Source: Sva-25 sp039714995 (GTDB lineage Bacteria > Pseudomonadota > Gammaproteobacteria > Chromatiales > Chromatiaceae). From it: a stretch of 32,104 nt of DNA. The stretch lies in assembly GCA_039714995.1 (NCBI GenBank), contig JBDLII010000006.1, forward strand, positions 1 to 32,104, in the 5' to 3' direction. Numbering within the stretch: the first letter of the stretch is position 1; every line of letters starts with the position of its first letter. The notes beneath the pieces are model-generated. The model searched no databases and was not told where the DNA came from. It saw only the letters and a program-made list of their open reading frames with translations. The position numbers were made by a program, and so were the translations under genes. Positions 6,524 to 14,765 of this stretch are shown in pieces.

Positions 6524-8869
6524 ATGGCGATTCAGCTTGAAGAGTATCAGGAGTTTCTGGAAAAAATCTCGCCTGAAGTACGTGATGTTCTAGATGGCTC
6601 GTACCAGGAAGCGACGCGCGTCATGTCGCCGACCGGCCTGCAGGATTACCTCGACGGCGCCAAGGGTCTCTGCCAGCTGAGTCGCGGTAACGACCTGGTA
6701 ATCACCTACCTGCAGGAGATGCCTCTTGTCGCCAAGGAGTGCGGCGAGGATATTATTCCGGACTGCGTCACCGCTGCAATGAAGCTCTCCTCGATGACCT
6801 CGGGAGAGGTCATCGGACTGCTGTTTTCCAGCCTGCCGACAGCAGCTCGCCACCTGGGCGACGCCGAACTGCTGCGCGGCTACCTGACGTTCATCCACCA
6901 GCTGGCATCGACGGCGGCGCGTGGTCTGCGGCCGATGTTGAACCATATCGACGAGCTGCTTTCCAAGCTTACCCTCAGCGGCCTGCGTCGCTGGGCGAAC
7001 TTTGGCGCCCAGGCCTACCGGCGCGATTTCAAAAATCTCACCACCTACTTCAACCTGGAGTCCGCCGACAGCCTCGCGACCCTGCAGAAGGAGCGCCGCG
7101 GGGTGCTCTTCGTCAGGACCCAGCGCAAACTGAATTTCTACCTGCGCGCTCTCTGGGGACGTGACTTTTTTCTGCGCCCGACGGGCGCCGATTACACGGA
7201 TTTTCGTCCCTACATCGAGCATCGCGTGTTCCACATGCCCGATGCGGTCGATGACATCGACGATATTCCCGGTCTCGAGCTCTACCGTGCGACAGCGGCG
7301 CATATGGCGGCGCACCTGATGTACTCCAGCGCGGCGATTTCCGCCGAACAGCTGAGTCCCGCGCAGATGTTTTTTATCGGCCTGCTCGAGGATGCGCGCG
7401 TCGAATACAAGGCCGGCATGGCCTTTCCCGGCCTCAAAAAGTTGTGGGCAACCCTGCTCAAGATAGCGGATGACGATGAGGCGCCTGAGCATCCGACCAT
7501 GCTGCTGCTGGAACACATCGCGCTGATGCTGCTTGATGACAACGTCACTTCGGACTCCGACGAGTTGAACCAGTTCGTCGCCAAATTCCATGCCGCCATC
7601 GATGAGCGCCAGGATGACCAGAATTTCTCGTGGCACATGGGGATGGAGTTGTTCAACATCTTTTCGACACGCCGCGAGGTGCCCAGTCTGCGTATCCTGG
7701 AGCGCATTCGCATACCCTATCGCGACGACAACCGTTTTGTCTGGGAGTTCGAGGAACTCAGCTGGAATACCGAGTTCGAGTATGTTCCGGCCAGCCAGCG
7801 CCAGGTCCGCAAGCAGGTCAGCGTTATCGAGATGGCCCACGAGGTCGACTGTGAACTCGCCGGTGACGATGCCCAGGAGATCTGGACCTGTTCGACCGAG
7901 ATGCGTCCCTATGAGGATGATCTCACCGACAATACCAAGAGCTTCAACGAGATGTGGGGAAAGGAGCCAGTCTCGGATCCGTTTCACTACCAGGAGTGGG
8001 ATTACCAGATCCAGCTGCACCGGCCTGACTGGGCGACGGTGTACGAGCGCCGTCAGCCCATGGGCGACCCCGATGAGATTCGCATGATCGTCGACGAGTA
8101 CAAGCCGGTCGCGCATCGCATCAAGCAGATCATCGACCTGCTGACCCCGGAGGGGGTACAGCGCCAGCGCGGCATGGAGGACGGCGATGAGATCGACATC
8201 AATGCCGCCGTCGATGCGATGATCTCCATCCGCATGGGCGAGCAGCCGAACCCGCGCATCACCATGCGCAATGTGCTGAAAAACCGCGACCTCGCGGTGG
8301 TGGTGTTGCTCGACCTGTCGGAATCCACCAACGAGACGATGCAGGGATCGGACAAGAGCGTGCTGCAGCTGACGCGCGAAGCCTCTACGCTGGTGGCAAC
8401 GGCCATCGAAGGCATCGGCGACCCCTTCGCCATCCACGGTTTCGCCTCCGACGGCCGTCACGACGTGCAGTATTACCGTCTCAAAGACTTCAACCAGCAC
8501 TTCGACGATGAAGCCAGGGGGCGGCTCGCCGGCATGCAGGGAGGGCTGTCGACACGCATGGGCGCCGCACTGCGCCATGCCGGGCACCATCTCTTCAAGC
8601 AGCCCGAGCGGCGCAAGCTGATACTGCTGGTCACCGACGGTGAACCTGCCGATATCGACGAACGTGATCCGCAGCACCTGCGCTTCGACACCAAAAAGGC
8701 TGTCGAGGAGCTCTACACCTACGGGGTTTTGACGTACTGTCTGACACTGGATCCCAATGCCGACGATTACGTGAAACGCATCTTCGGCTCCAACAACTAC
8801 ACGGTCATCGACCATGTCGACAGGCTTCCCGAACAGCTGCCGCTTCTTTTTGCCAGCCTGACAAAATAG
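6524..8869 (+). CDS. cbbO: CbbO, von Willebrand A-domain RuBisCO activase adaptor
   Basis: A 781-residue protein and the substrate-recognition adaptor of the CbbQO activase. In characterised systems one CbbO binds a CbbQ hexamer and contacts RuBisCO through its VWA domain. The C-terminal VWA domain begins at about residue 590 with VVVLLDLSES, giving the MIDAS motif D597-x-S599-x-S601. It continues through GGLSTRMGAAL (MIDAS threonine) and LVTDGEPADID (MIDAS aspartate). The long N-terminal part is mostly helical and lacks other named domains. The ATG at 6524 follows GACAGGAT. It is the last clear gene of the cbb operon. A 741-residue antisense frame across it is a codon-bias artefact. Confidence 0.96.
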   Translation: MAIQLEEYQEFLEKISPEVRDVLDGSYQEATRVMSPTGLQDYLDGAKGLCQLSRGNDLVITYLQEMPLVAKECGEDIIPDCVTAAMKLSSMTSGEVIGLLFSSLPTAARHLGDAELLRGYLTFIHQLASTAARGLRPMLNHIDELLSKLTLSGLRRWANFGAQAYRRDFKNLTTYFNLESADSLATLQKERRGVLFVRTQRKLNFYLRALWGRDFFLRPTGADYTDFRPYIEHRVFHMPDAVDDIDDIPGLELYRATAAHMAAHLMYSSAAISAEQLSPAQMFFIGLLEDARVEYKAGMAFPGLKKLWATLLKIADDDEAPEHPTMLLLEHIALMLLDDNVTSDSDELNQFVAKFHAAIDERQDDQNFSWHMGMELFNIFSTRREVPSLRILERIRIPYRDDNRFVWEFEELSWNTEFEYVPASQRQVRKQVSVIEMAHEVDCELAGDDAQEIWTCSTEMRPYEDDLTDNTKSFNEMWGKEPVSDPFHYQEWDYQIQLHRPDWATVYERRQPMGDPDEIRMIVDEYKPVAHRIKQIIDLLTPEGVQRQRGMEDGDEIDINAAVDAMISIRMGEQPNPRITMRNVLKNRDLAVVVLLDLSESTNETMQGSDKSVLQLTREASTLVATAIEGIGDPFAIHGFASDGRHDVQYYRLKDFNQHFDDEARGRLAGMQGGLSTRMGAALRHAGHHLFKQPERRKLILLVTDGEPADIDERDPQHLRFDTKKAVEELYTYGVLTYCLTLDPNADDYVKRIFGSNNYTVIDHVDRLPEQLPLLFASLTK

Positions 8870-8924
8870 CAGCGACTTGATAGCAGAAATTGCAAGATAC
8901 TGAATAGTTCCCGCATGCCTATGG

Positions 8925-8953
8925 TTGACCCCCTCGCCTGAGCCTGAAATAAT
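8925..8953 (+). promoter_or_regulatory. Sigma70-type promoter before the rhodanese gene
   Basis: TTGACC (8925-8930), a 17-base spacer and AATAAT (8948-8953) match the consensus at 5 of 6 positions in each hexamer. The predicted start, near 8960, leaves a leader of about 40 bases before the ATG at 9000. This suggests the rhodanese group is transcribed separately from cbbO. Confidence 0.55.
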
Positions 8954-8999
8954 CCGCTAAACTGCGAATAGCGAAACTCTCTCCGTTCTGGTTCTGCCT

Positions 9000-9425
9000 A
9001 TGTCAACTGATATCAAAAACCTGACCCCGCAGGAAGCCTGGGAACTGCTGCAGGAAGACCCAAGAGCGATCCTGGTCGACGTGCGCTCGTCGATGGAGTT
9101 CCTGTTTGTCGGCCATCCCAAGGGCGCCGTGCATATCCCCTGGATCGATGAGCCCGACTGGGATATCAACCCTGACTTTGTCACCGATATCAGGCAGCTG
9201 CTGCTTGGCGGCGCCGAGCAGGGGAGTAATTCCGGTGCAGCGCCGGTCATCCTGATCTGCCGCAGCGGCAAGCGCTCACTGATAGCAGGAAACAAGCTGC
9301 ATGAAGCCGGGCTGGAGAATATCTATCATATCGGCGAGGGATTTGAAGGCGATCTGGATGAGAACCACCAGCGCAGCACCCTGGGTGGCTGGCGTTTCCG
9401 GGGTCTGCCGTGGGAGCAGTGCTGA
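9000..9425 (+). CDS. Single-domain rhodanese-like sulfurtransferase
   Basis: A 141-residue rhodanese domain expected to carry a persulfide on its catalytic cysteine and pass sulfane sulfur to an acceptor. The active-site loop is CRSGKRS at 87-93, with C87 as the catalytic residue. Other family features are ILVDVRSSMEF (24-34), the GHPKGAVHIPW segment (38-48) and the FEGDLDE-GWRF-GLPW end. There is no signal peptide, so it is cytoplasmic. The Shine-Dalgarno is weak. It lies beside a TSUP permease and an SQR-like flavoprotein, which points to handling of sulfide-derived sulfur, but the acceptor cannot be told from sequence. Domain identity is secure; the physiological role is inferred. Confidence 0.93.
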   Translation: MSTDIKNLTPQEAWELLQEDPRAILVDVRSSMEFLFVGHPKGAVHIPWIDEPDWDINPDFVTDIRQLLLGGAEQGSNSGAAPVILICRSGKRSLIAGNKLHEAGLENIYHIGEGFEGDLDENHQRSTLGGWRFRGLPWEQC

Positions 9426-9460
9426 ATCAACGTAACAAGATTCAGACAGCTACATCAAAT

Positions 9461-9497
9461 CCCCTCACCCCAGCCCTCTCCCGGAGTGAGAGGGAGC
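9461..9497. repeat. Copy of the GGGGTGAGGGG / CTCTCCCGGAG repeat
   Basis: In inverted orientation this matches the G+C-rich repeat at 1639-1674: CCCCTCACCCCAGCCCTCTC followed by a complementary GAGAGGGAG arm. It lies in the 91-base gap between the rhodanese and TSUP genes. Confidence 0.65.
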
Positions 9498-9516
9498 TAT
9501 AGCGCCAGCATTTCCT

Positions 9517-10260
9517 GTGGAATATATCGCTGAGCTTCCGCTGCTGCTGATTGTCGGCGTTGTCGCGGGTTTTGTCGATGCAATTGCCGGCGGCGGCGGC
9601 CTGGTCTCTCTGCCTGCACTGCTGTGGGCAGGCCTGCCTCCCGTCGAGGCGCTCGCGACCAATAAGCTGCAGGGTACAGCCGGCACCTTCACGGCTACCC
9701 TCAACTACATTCGCCACAGACTGATCAAGCCTCGGCAGCTGCTGCTTGCCATCGGATGCACCGCGCTCGGAGCGGCCGCCGGCGCTTTGGCCGTGCAACA
9801 GCTATCCTCCACCCTGCTTGCGCAGCTGATTCCCTGGCTGCTGATCGGCTTCGCGCTCTATTTTCTGCTCTCGCCACGTATGGATGGCCGTCAGCACCCG
9901 CAGCGCATCAGCCTGCTGCCCTTCTCGGTGATCATTGGTTTCAGCGTCGGATTCTACGACGGATTCTTCGGCCCGGGCGCCGGCTCGTTCTTTACGCTGG
10001 CTTTCGTGCTGCTGCTGGGTTATTCGCTGCCACAGGCTGTCGGCGGGACCAAGCTGCTGAACTTCACCAGCAATCTGGTGGCGCTGCTGGTGTTTATTCT
10101 CGGCGGCAAGATCGTGTGGCTCGTTGGCCTGGCAATGGCTGGCGGACAGATGATCGGCGCCTATGCCGGTTCGCACCTGGCTGTGCGCCATGGAGCCGTA
10201 CTGATCCGGCCGTTGCTGGTGGTGGTGTCGGTTGCGATGTCGGTCAAGTTGTTGCTGTAG
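9517..10260 (+). CDS. TSUP (TauE/SafE, YfcA-like) membrane transporter
   Basis: A 247-residue integral membrane protein of the TSUP family, whose members export or import sulfite, sulfoacetate, thiosulfate or related anions. It shows the two-repeat pattern of the family. The first half has DAIAGGGGLVSLPALL (about 21-36) with ATNKLQGTAGT. The second half has the matching YDGFFGPGAGSFFTLAF and GGTKLLNFTSNL. About eight hydrophobic segments are visible. The start is GTG at 9517, the only sensible one, with a poor ribosome-binding site. It follows the rhodanese by 91 bases, a gap holding a repeat, so cotranscription is plausible but unproven. Substrate is unknown; sulfur anions are favoured by family and context. 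Confidence 0.92.
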   Translation: MEYIAELPLLLIVGVVAGFVDAIAGGGGLVSLPALLWAGLPPVEALATNKLQGTAGTFTATLNYIRHRLIKPRQLLLAIGCTALGAAAGALAVQQLSSTLLAQLIPWLLIGFALYFLLSPRMDGRQHPQRISLLPFSVIIGFSVGFYDGFFGPGAGSFFTLAFVLLLGYSLPQAVGGTKLLNFTSNLVALLVFILGGKIVWLVGLAMAGGQMIGAYAGSHLAVRHGAVLIRPLLVVVSVAMSVKLLL

Positions 10261-10269
10261 ATTCTGAAT

Positions 10270-10339
10270 ATCGCGGTCAGATGACCGCTCCTACAGCTTT
10301 GGTTTCACTAAATCGTAAGAGTGGTCTTCTGACCACGAT
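10270..10339. repeat. Inverted pair of GTAG-type REPs (BIME-like), copy A
   Basis: On the minus strand 10294-10270 reads GTAG followed by a GAGCGGTC / GACCGCGAT hairpin. The plus strand 10315-10339 carries a diverged inverted partner, GTAAGAGTGGTC / GACCACGAT. A second copy is at 22748-22807. The GTAG tetranucleotide plus hairpin is the known signature recognised by RAYT transposases. Confidence 0.7.
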
Positions 10340-10414
10340 GAAAAAAGGGAAACCGGAAATGACAACCATGCCATCACGGCGCAAGCCGGATGACGAGATG
10401 ATGTGTTTTTATCT

Positions 10415-10442
10415 TCCGTGTTGTCCGTGTGTTCCGAGGTGA
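10415..10442 (+). repeat. Short dispersed repeat (TCCGTGT...GTGTTCCG), copy A
   Basis: These 28 bases match 20110-20137 at 26 of 28 positions. It lies between the convergent TSUP and SQR-like genes and is not palindromic. Function is unknown. Confidence 0.6.
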
Positions 10443-10449
10443 AACAGCG

Positions 10450-11577
10450 CTATCGATACTCCCGCAGGTACCACAACTCGAAGCCGCGCTTGAGCCAGTG
10501 GAAGAGGCGTGACGAGGGCAGCGCCAGGGTGCGTTTCTCGTTTCTGGCCACCAGGATGCCGCGGTTACGGCAGTCGACGATGCAGACCAATTCGACCTTG
10601 AAGGTTGCATCCGCAGCGGCGCCCGTCAGTTCAGCGTACAGATTTTTAGCCGCGGCCTCCGCCTGCAGGTCGGCCATGTGCGCCTGCTTCGGCATCCACT
10701 CCGGACCGGGAAAGCTGCCGGAGTCGCCGGCCACGTAGACCCGCTCCATGCCCTCCACCCTGCAGTGCCTGTCGGCGCGGATCAGGCCACCGTCGGAGCG
10801 CGGCAGTTCGCTGTTGTCGAACCACCTGTTGCCGGTCATTCCCGGCATGAAGAGGATCAGGTCGGCAGCGAACTCCCCGCCCTCGGTCACCACCTTGTTG
10901 TCGGTGAAGCTTTTCATCTTGTGCCCCAGGTGGGTGCTGATGTCGCGCTTCTGCATCTCTTTCAGCAGGCCGTCGACAGCCTTCGGACCCAGGCGATTGC
11001 CCGGGTTTGCCGCCGGGCTGAAGAAGACCAGCTTGAATTTGTCGCGCCGTTTTTCCAGCCGCAGCTGGGTGTCGATGCCAAACAGAAACTCGAACATCGG
11101 TCCGCCGCGCATGGCGCTCGGCTCTTTGGGATTGCCGCTGAAGCCTATGGCGATAGTGCCACCCTCCATCTCCCTGAGGCGGTCGCGGATCTTCTCGGCC
11201 GCGGTGATTCCCTCGCAGGGGGTAATGGCGTTTTCGATGCCGGGCAGCTTTTTAATGAAGCGGCCGCCTGTTGCAATGATCAGGCCGTCATTTTCGACCT
11301 CGCCCTGGTCGGTTTCGACCACCCGCCCTCCGTCTCGCAGGCCGGTGACCCGCGCCTGGAAAAAGTGGGCGCGGTTGCGCTTGAAAAAGTTATCCAGCGG
11401 CACGACCAGGTCGCTGCGCTTGCGCAGGCCTGCAGGAATCCAGATGATGCCCGGCAGATAGTGGAGTTCGGCGCGTGGAGCAATGACGGTGATCTCCAGG
11501 CTGACATCCCGGGCGCGCAGCTTGCGCACCGCGGTCAGCGCCGCGAAGCCGGCACCGATGATGGTGACTTTTGACAT
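10450..11577 (-). CDS. SQR-like FAD-dependent oxidoreductase (sulfide:quinone reductase family)
   Basis: A 375-residue flavoprotein of the SQR / flavocytochrome c sulfide dehydrogenase superfamily. The N-terminus has the FAD dinucleotide motif IIGAGFAALTAV (6-17). LIIATGG (99-105) and YVAGDSGSFPGPEWMPKQAH (281-300) are the other flavin-contacting motifs. C121 (TPCEG) and C332 (LVCIVD) line up by eye with two of the three cysteines of classical SQR. The central SQR cysteine is absent: that region here reads SAMRGGPMFEF (154-164). The ATG follows a strong GGGGAGAG. It may oxidise sulfide, a polysulfide or another thiol and pass electrons to quinone, or may be an NADH dehydrogenase-like paralogue. 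The C-terminal tail (FELWYLREYR) looks membrane-associating. Class is secure, substrate uncertain. Confidence 0.88.
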   Translation of the reverse strand: MSKVTIIGAGFAALTAVRKLRARDVSLEITVIAPRAELHYLPGIIWIPAGLRKRSDLVVPLDNFFKRNRAHFFQARVTGLRDGGRVVETDQGEVENDGLIIATGGRFIKKLPGIENAITPCEGITAAEKIRDRLREMEGGTIAIGFSGNPKEPSAMRGGPMFEFLFGIDTQLRLEKRRDKFKLVFFSPAANPGNRLGPKAVDGLLKEMQKRDISTHLGHKMKSFTDNKVVTEGGEFAADLILFMPGMTGNRWFDNSELPRSDGGLIRADRHCRVEGMERVYVAGDSGSFPGPEWMPKQAHMADLQAEAAAKNLYAELTGAAADATFKVELVCIVDCRNRGILVARNEKRTLALPSSRLFHWLKRGFELWYLREYR

Positions 11578-11622
11578 AATCTCTCCCCCCCAAGGAAGCG
11601 CTGAATAAATATAGAGATGCTA

Positions 11623-11707
11623 CGTCATTGCGAGCAAAGCGCGGCAATCTCGTGCTTTGATATCGAAATGTTAGAGATTGCTTCGTCGCTACGCTCCTCG
11701 CAATGAC
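11623..11707. repeat. Palindromic repeat, GTCATTGCGAG family
   Basis: The left arm starts CGTCATTGCGAGCAAAGC (11623) and the right arm ends with CTCCTCGCAATGAC (11707). The arms are imperfect reverse complements, with GGCAATCT and AGATTGC pairing further in. It occupies most of the 173-base gap between relA and the SQR-like gene, which run in the same direction. Confidence 0.75.
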
Positions 11708-11750
11708 AGCTTTACAGAGGAGCCCGGCGCATTTCGCCGAAGGAACCTGT

Positions 11751-13952
11751 TCATGTCACACGCATCGCCTTGATGACATCGGGGCTCTGGTTGAGTGTCT
11801 CCAGCAGTCCCTGTAACTGGCCGATATCGCTGATTTCAACGGTGAAGCGCATCACCGCCTGGTGCTTTTTGGGATCGGAATGCGTTCTCACCGTGGTGAT
11901 ATCGACCTCTTCGTTCGAAAAAATCGCCGAGATGTCGCGAAACAGCCCCTTGCGATCCAGCGCAATGACGCGCACATCGACCTTGAACTCGCCGCTGTCG
12001 CTCTCGCCGGACTCCCAGTGCACCTCGATCAGGCGCTGCTGCTCCTCCTCGCTCATATGCTGCACGACAGAGCAGTCGCTGCGATGCACCGTCACGCCCC
12101 GTCCCCTGGTAATGAAACCGATGACCTCGTCACCTGGCACGGGCTTGCAGCACTGCCCAAGGTGGGTAAGGAGATCATCGACACCTTCGACAACCAGGCG
12201 CGGCTCACTACCCGGAGTCTGTTTACGGCGGCGCTTTGGCTTGGATGGCTCCTGCTCCTGATCCTGCTCCCGTTGCCGACGCAGATCCCAGCTGGCCACC
12301 TGCACCGGCGAGATATCGCCCCGGCCGATGGCGGCATAGAGCCCCTCATCACTCTTCATGTTGAAGTGCTGCGCAACCTTCGACGGACTGATTCTTGCTC
12401 CACCGAGTCGCGTCATCTCCCGTTCCAGACTCTCCCTGCCCGCCTCGACATGGGTAGCATAATCCTGCTGGCGGAACCATTGCCGGATGCGGCTGCGCGC
12501 CTTGGATGTTCGCACATACCCCAGATGAGAACTCATCCAGTCCCGTGACGGCTGCTCCTGCTTGGCTGTCATGATCTCGACGGTCTGGCCATTGTGCAGC
12601 GGCTGGGTCAACGGCGTAATTCTGCCATCCACCTTGGCGCCGCGGCAACGGTGGCCGACGCTGGTATGGATCGCATAGGCAAAATCGATCGGCGTCGCTC
12701 CATGCGCCAGTTCGATCACCTTGCCCTGGGGCGTCAGCACGTAGATATGCTGCTGTTCATCCTCATGCTGCAGCTGCGGCTGCTCATCGATGTCGTCACG
12801 CTGTTCCAGCCACTGGCGCATCCATTCGATGCGGCGTTCGAGATCCTTGTTTTCACCACGCTGCTCCTTGTAACGCCAGTGGGCGGCGACACCTCGCTCG
12901 GCATGCTCATGCATCTCGTGCGTGCGGATCTGGATCTCCAGAGGACGCTGGTCATCGCCGATGACGACTGTATGAATCGACTGATAGAGATTGGCCTTGG
13001 GCGTAGCGATATAGTCATCGAACTCCTGCGGAATATGCCGCCACAGACCGTGAACCATGCCAAGCACGCTGTAACATTCTGCAATCGTATCGACCAGCAC
13101 CCGCACGGCGCGGACATCGAAGATGTGCGAGAAATCCATATCCTTGCGCTGCATCTTCCGCCAGATGCTGTAGATATGCTTGGGCCTGCCGCTCATCTCT
13201 GCCTGGATCCCCTGCTCCTTCATCACAGCGCCGAGCTTCCCGATCACGCCGCGAATGGAGGCAAGACGTTCATCACGCCGCTCCTCAAGGCGTGTTGCAA
13301 TCTCCCGGTATTGATCCGGCTCGAGGACGCGCAGCGACAGATCCTCGAGTTCCCACTTGATCTGCCAGATGCCAAGCCGGTTGGCAAGCGGCGCAAAGAT
13401 ATCCAGCGTATTGCGGCTGAACATCTGCTGGTTGTCCATGGAGAAATATTTCTGGCGACGCATCAGATGGACACGCTCCGCCAGCATGATCATGATGACG
13501 CGGACGTCACTGGAGAGACCCAGCAGCATCCGGCGCAGATTCTCGGAGTGCCCCTCGCCCTTGACTTCACGGTCAGCCAGCACGCCCGGCGTCAGCTGGT
13601 GGATCCTGTCGAGCGACAGGATGCGTTGCGCAACCGCTTCGCCATAGCGCTGCTGCAGCGTCTGCTGATCGATCATGCCGGCGGAGAGGGCACGGTGCAG
13701 CATCGCGGCGATCAGCGTCTCGTCGTCCATGTCAAACTGCGCCAGGATGTCCGCGACATGCAGGATATAGAGCGCCAGCTGCTGACCGCTGCGCTCCTGC
13801 TCCTCGGCGAACAGGTCGAGAACTGCATGCGCCGCCTCACAGAGCCTGTCGCGCACCTCTGCATCCTCGGCAGGCGGCAGCAACGTCAGCCATGTGTCGA
13901 TGGCGTCGCTGTCGAGGTGCTCTTCGGGGAGTCTTCTGGAAACCGTTACCAT
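11751..13952 (-). CDS. relA: RelA, ribosome-associated (p)ppGpp synthetase
   Basis: A 733-residue long RSH enzyme that makes (p)ppGpp when uncharged tRNA stalls ribosomes. The N-terminal hydrolase-like domain is degenerate: the catalytic HD is replaced by H86-R87 (MLHRALSAG), so hydrolysis is not expected. The synthetase domain has RVHLMRRQ, FDVRAVRVLVDT and E310-F-D-D313 in QEFDDYIATPK. This acidic EXDD motif marks monofunctional RelA, not RelA/SpoT bifunctional enzymes with RXKD. A TGS domain follows (IYVLTPQGKVIEL...HTSVGHRCRGAKV), then a zinc-finger-like segment with LGQCCKPVPGD and the HRSDC cysteine, and a C-terminal ACT domain. The ATG follows GAAGGCACG. It lies downstream of the transposase gene on the same strand. 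Confidence 0.97.
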   Translation of the reverse strand: MVTVSRRLPEEHLDSDAIDTWLTLLPPAEDAEVRDRLCEAAHAVLDLFAEEQERSGQQLALYILHVADILAQFDMDDETLIAAMLHRALSAGMIDQQTLQQRYGEAVAQRILSLDRIHQLTPGVLADREVKGEGHSENLRRMLLGLSSDVRVIMIMLAERVHLMRRQKYFSMDNQQMFSRNTLDIFAPLANRLGIWQIKWELEDLSLRVLEPDQYREIATRLEERRDERLASIRGVIGKLGAVMKEQGIQAEMSGRPKHIYSIWRKMQRKDMDFSHIFDVRAVRVLVDTIAECYSVLGMVHGLWRHIPQEFDDYIATPKANLYQSIHTVVIGDDQRPLEIQIRTHEMHEHAERGVAAHWRYKEQRGENKDLERRIEWMRQWLEQRDDIDEQPQLQHEDEQQHIYVLTPQGKVIELAHGATPIDFAYAIHTSVGHRCRGAKVDGRITPLTQPLHNGQTVEIMTAKQEQPSRDWMSSHLGYVRTSKARSRIRQWFRQQDYATHVEAGRESLEREMTRLGGARISPSKVAQHFNMKSDEGLYAAIGRGDISPVQVASWDLRRQREQDQEQEPSKPKRRRKQTPGSEPRLVVEGVDDLLTHLGQCCKPVPGDEVIGFITRGRGVTVHRSDCSVVQHMSEEEQQRLIEVHWESGESDSGEFKVDVRVIALDRKGLFRDISAIFSNEEVDITTVRTHSDPKKHQAVMRFTVEISDIGQLQGLLETLNQSPDVIKAMRVT

Positions 13953-13982
13953 CGTGCCTTCATCTAATTTATTCGATCAGCC

Positions 13983-14012
13983 TGTAGGATGCGGTAAGGA
14001 ACGAACCGCATC
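13983..14012 (+). repeat. GTAG-REP flanking the transposase, relA side
   Basis: GTAG at 13984-13987 is followed by the hairpin GATGCGGT...ACCGCATC. It is the reverse complement of the element at 14721-14750 at 27 of 30 or better, so the two REPs face each other across the RAYT gene. Confidence 0.85.
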
Positions 14013-14066
14013 TGTCGCGCGATTGATGTGGTTGGCTTACATGGATGTAGGTCAGGGGCGTAAGCT

Positions 14067-14098
14067 GGACGCGGAAGCTTCGCAAGCTCACCACGTCC
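14067..14098. repeat. Hairpin beside the relA-side REP
   Basis: GGACG (14067-14071) pairs with CGTCC (14094-14098), and inside it AGCTT (14076-14080) pairs with AAGCT (14084-14088) around a three-base loop. It lies between the left REP and the transposase 3' end and may be part of the same composite element or its terminator. Confidence 0.5.
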
Positions 14099-14142
14099 TG
14101 CGTGCTTCGGCTAGCGGCAGCACCAGCCAGACAAATGCCGCG

Positions 14143-14673
14143 TCACTCTCCGGCCCCTATCAACTCTCCTGGATCACATGCCCAATCAGCCGGATAGATA
14201 CCTTTTTGTACATAAGTGTGAAAACTTGAATATGGCCACTCTCTAACCCGATTCACCCAACCGTGTTTTACGGGATTCCAATGAATGTAATCAACATGGC
14301 GTGTGAAATCCTGTTCATCCCTTATCAAGTGTTCCCAATACCGGCGTTGCCAAATTCCCCGCTCGCCCCTGTTTATACGACTTTTTGAGCACCTCTCCCC
14401 ACGCGGGATTAAACGGGAAAAGCCTGCTTTGATCAACGCCCATCGTATACCAAAGTCATCATCATCCTGCGGCAAGGTCCAAATGCAATGCAAATGCTCT
14501 GGTAAAACAACAATGGCATCGATATCAAATGGGTGAGCATTTTTCACATGTCGAAAGATTTGTCGCAACACATCTACATTGTTTTCCAAAAGTCGATTTC
14601 CGCGACGTTCGGCACAATTCACTGTGAAAAAATAGGTTCCACCTTTGAGCTTTGATCTGCGGTATTCTGTCAT
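14143..14673 (-). mobile_element. REP-associated tyrosine transposase (RAYT, Y1_Tnp family)
   Basis: A 176-residue single-strand-type Y1 transposase related to IS200/IS605 TnpA. The HUH metal motif is HLH within PEHLHCIW, and the catalytic tyrosine lies in the conserved YIHWNPVKHGWV segment, followed by WPYSSFHTYV. RAYTs are domesticated enzymes that cut and join REP hairpins. I start at ATG 14673, giving the family-typical MTEYRRSKLKGGTYFFTVN, instead of 14742, which would begin inside the REP. The gene is intact and flanked on both sides by inverted GTAG-REPs, forming a REPtron-like unit between parC and relA. No target-site duplication was identified. Confidence 0.93.
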
Positions 14674-14720
14674 CTTTATCTGTCCCTGATATGCAAGGTA
14701 TTCTGCTCCGTACCTCGATC

Positions 14721-14750
14721 GATGCGGTTCGTTCCTCACCACATCCTACA
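14721..14750 (-). repeat. GTAG-REP flanking the transposase, parC side
   Basis: Read on the minus strand it starts with TGTAGGATG and contains a hairpin ending ACCGCATC, nearly identical to 13983-14012. It lies about 50 bases upstream of the RAYT start codon and 15 bases past the parC stop. Confidence 0.85.
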
Positions 14751-14765
14751 TAATATCTACAAATG

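Noticed and set aside
6590..8815. 741-residue open frame antisense to cbbO
   Set aside because: It mirrors cbbO codon by codon, has no domain-like sequence, and arises from strong G+C codon bias.
12594..13967. 457-residue open frame antisense to relA
   Set aside because: Lies wholly within relA, low-complexity histidine- and leucine-rich sequence, no ribosome-binding site.
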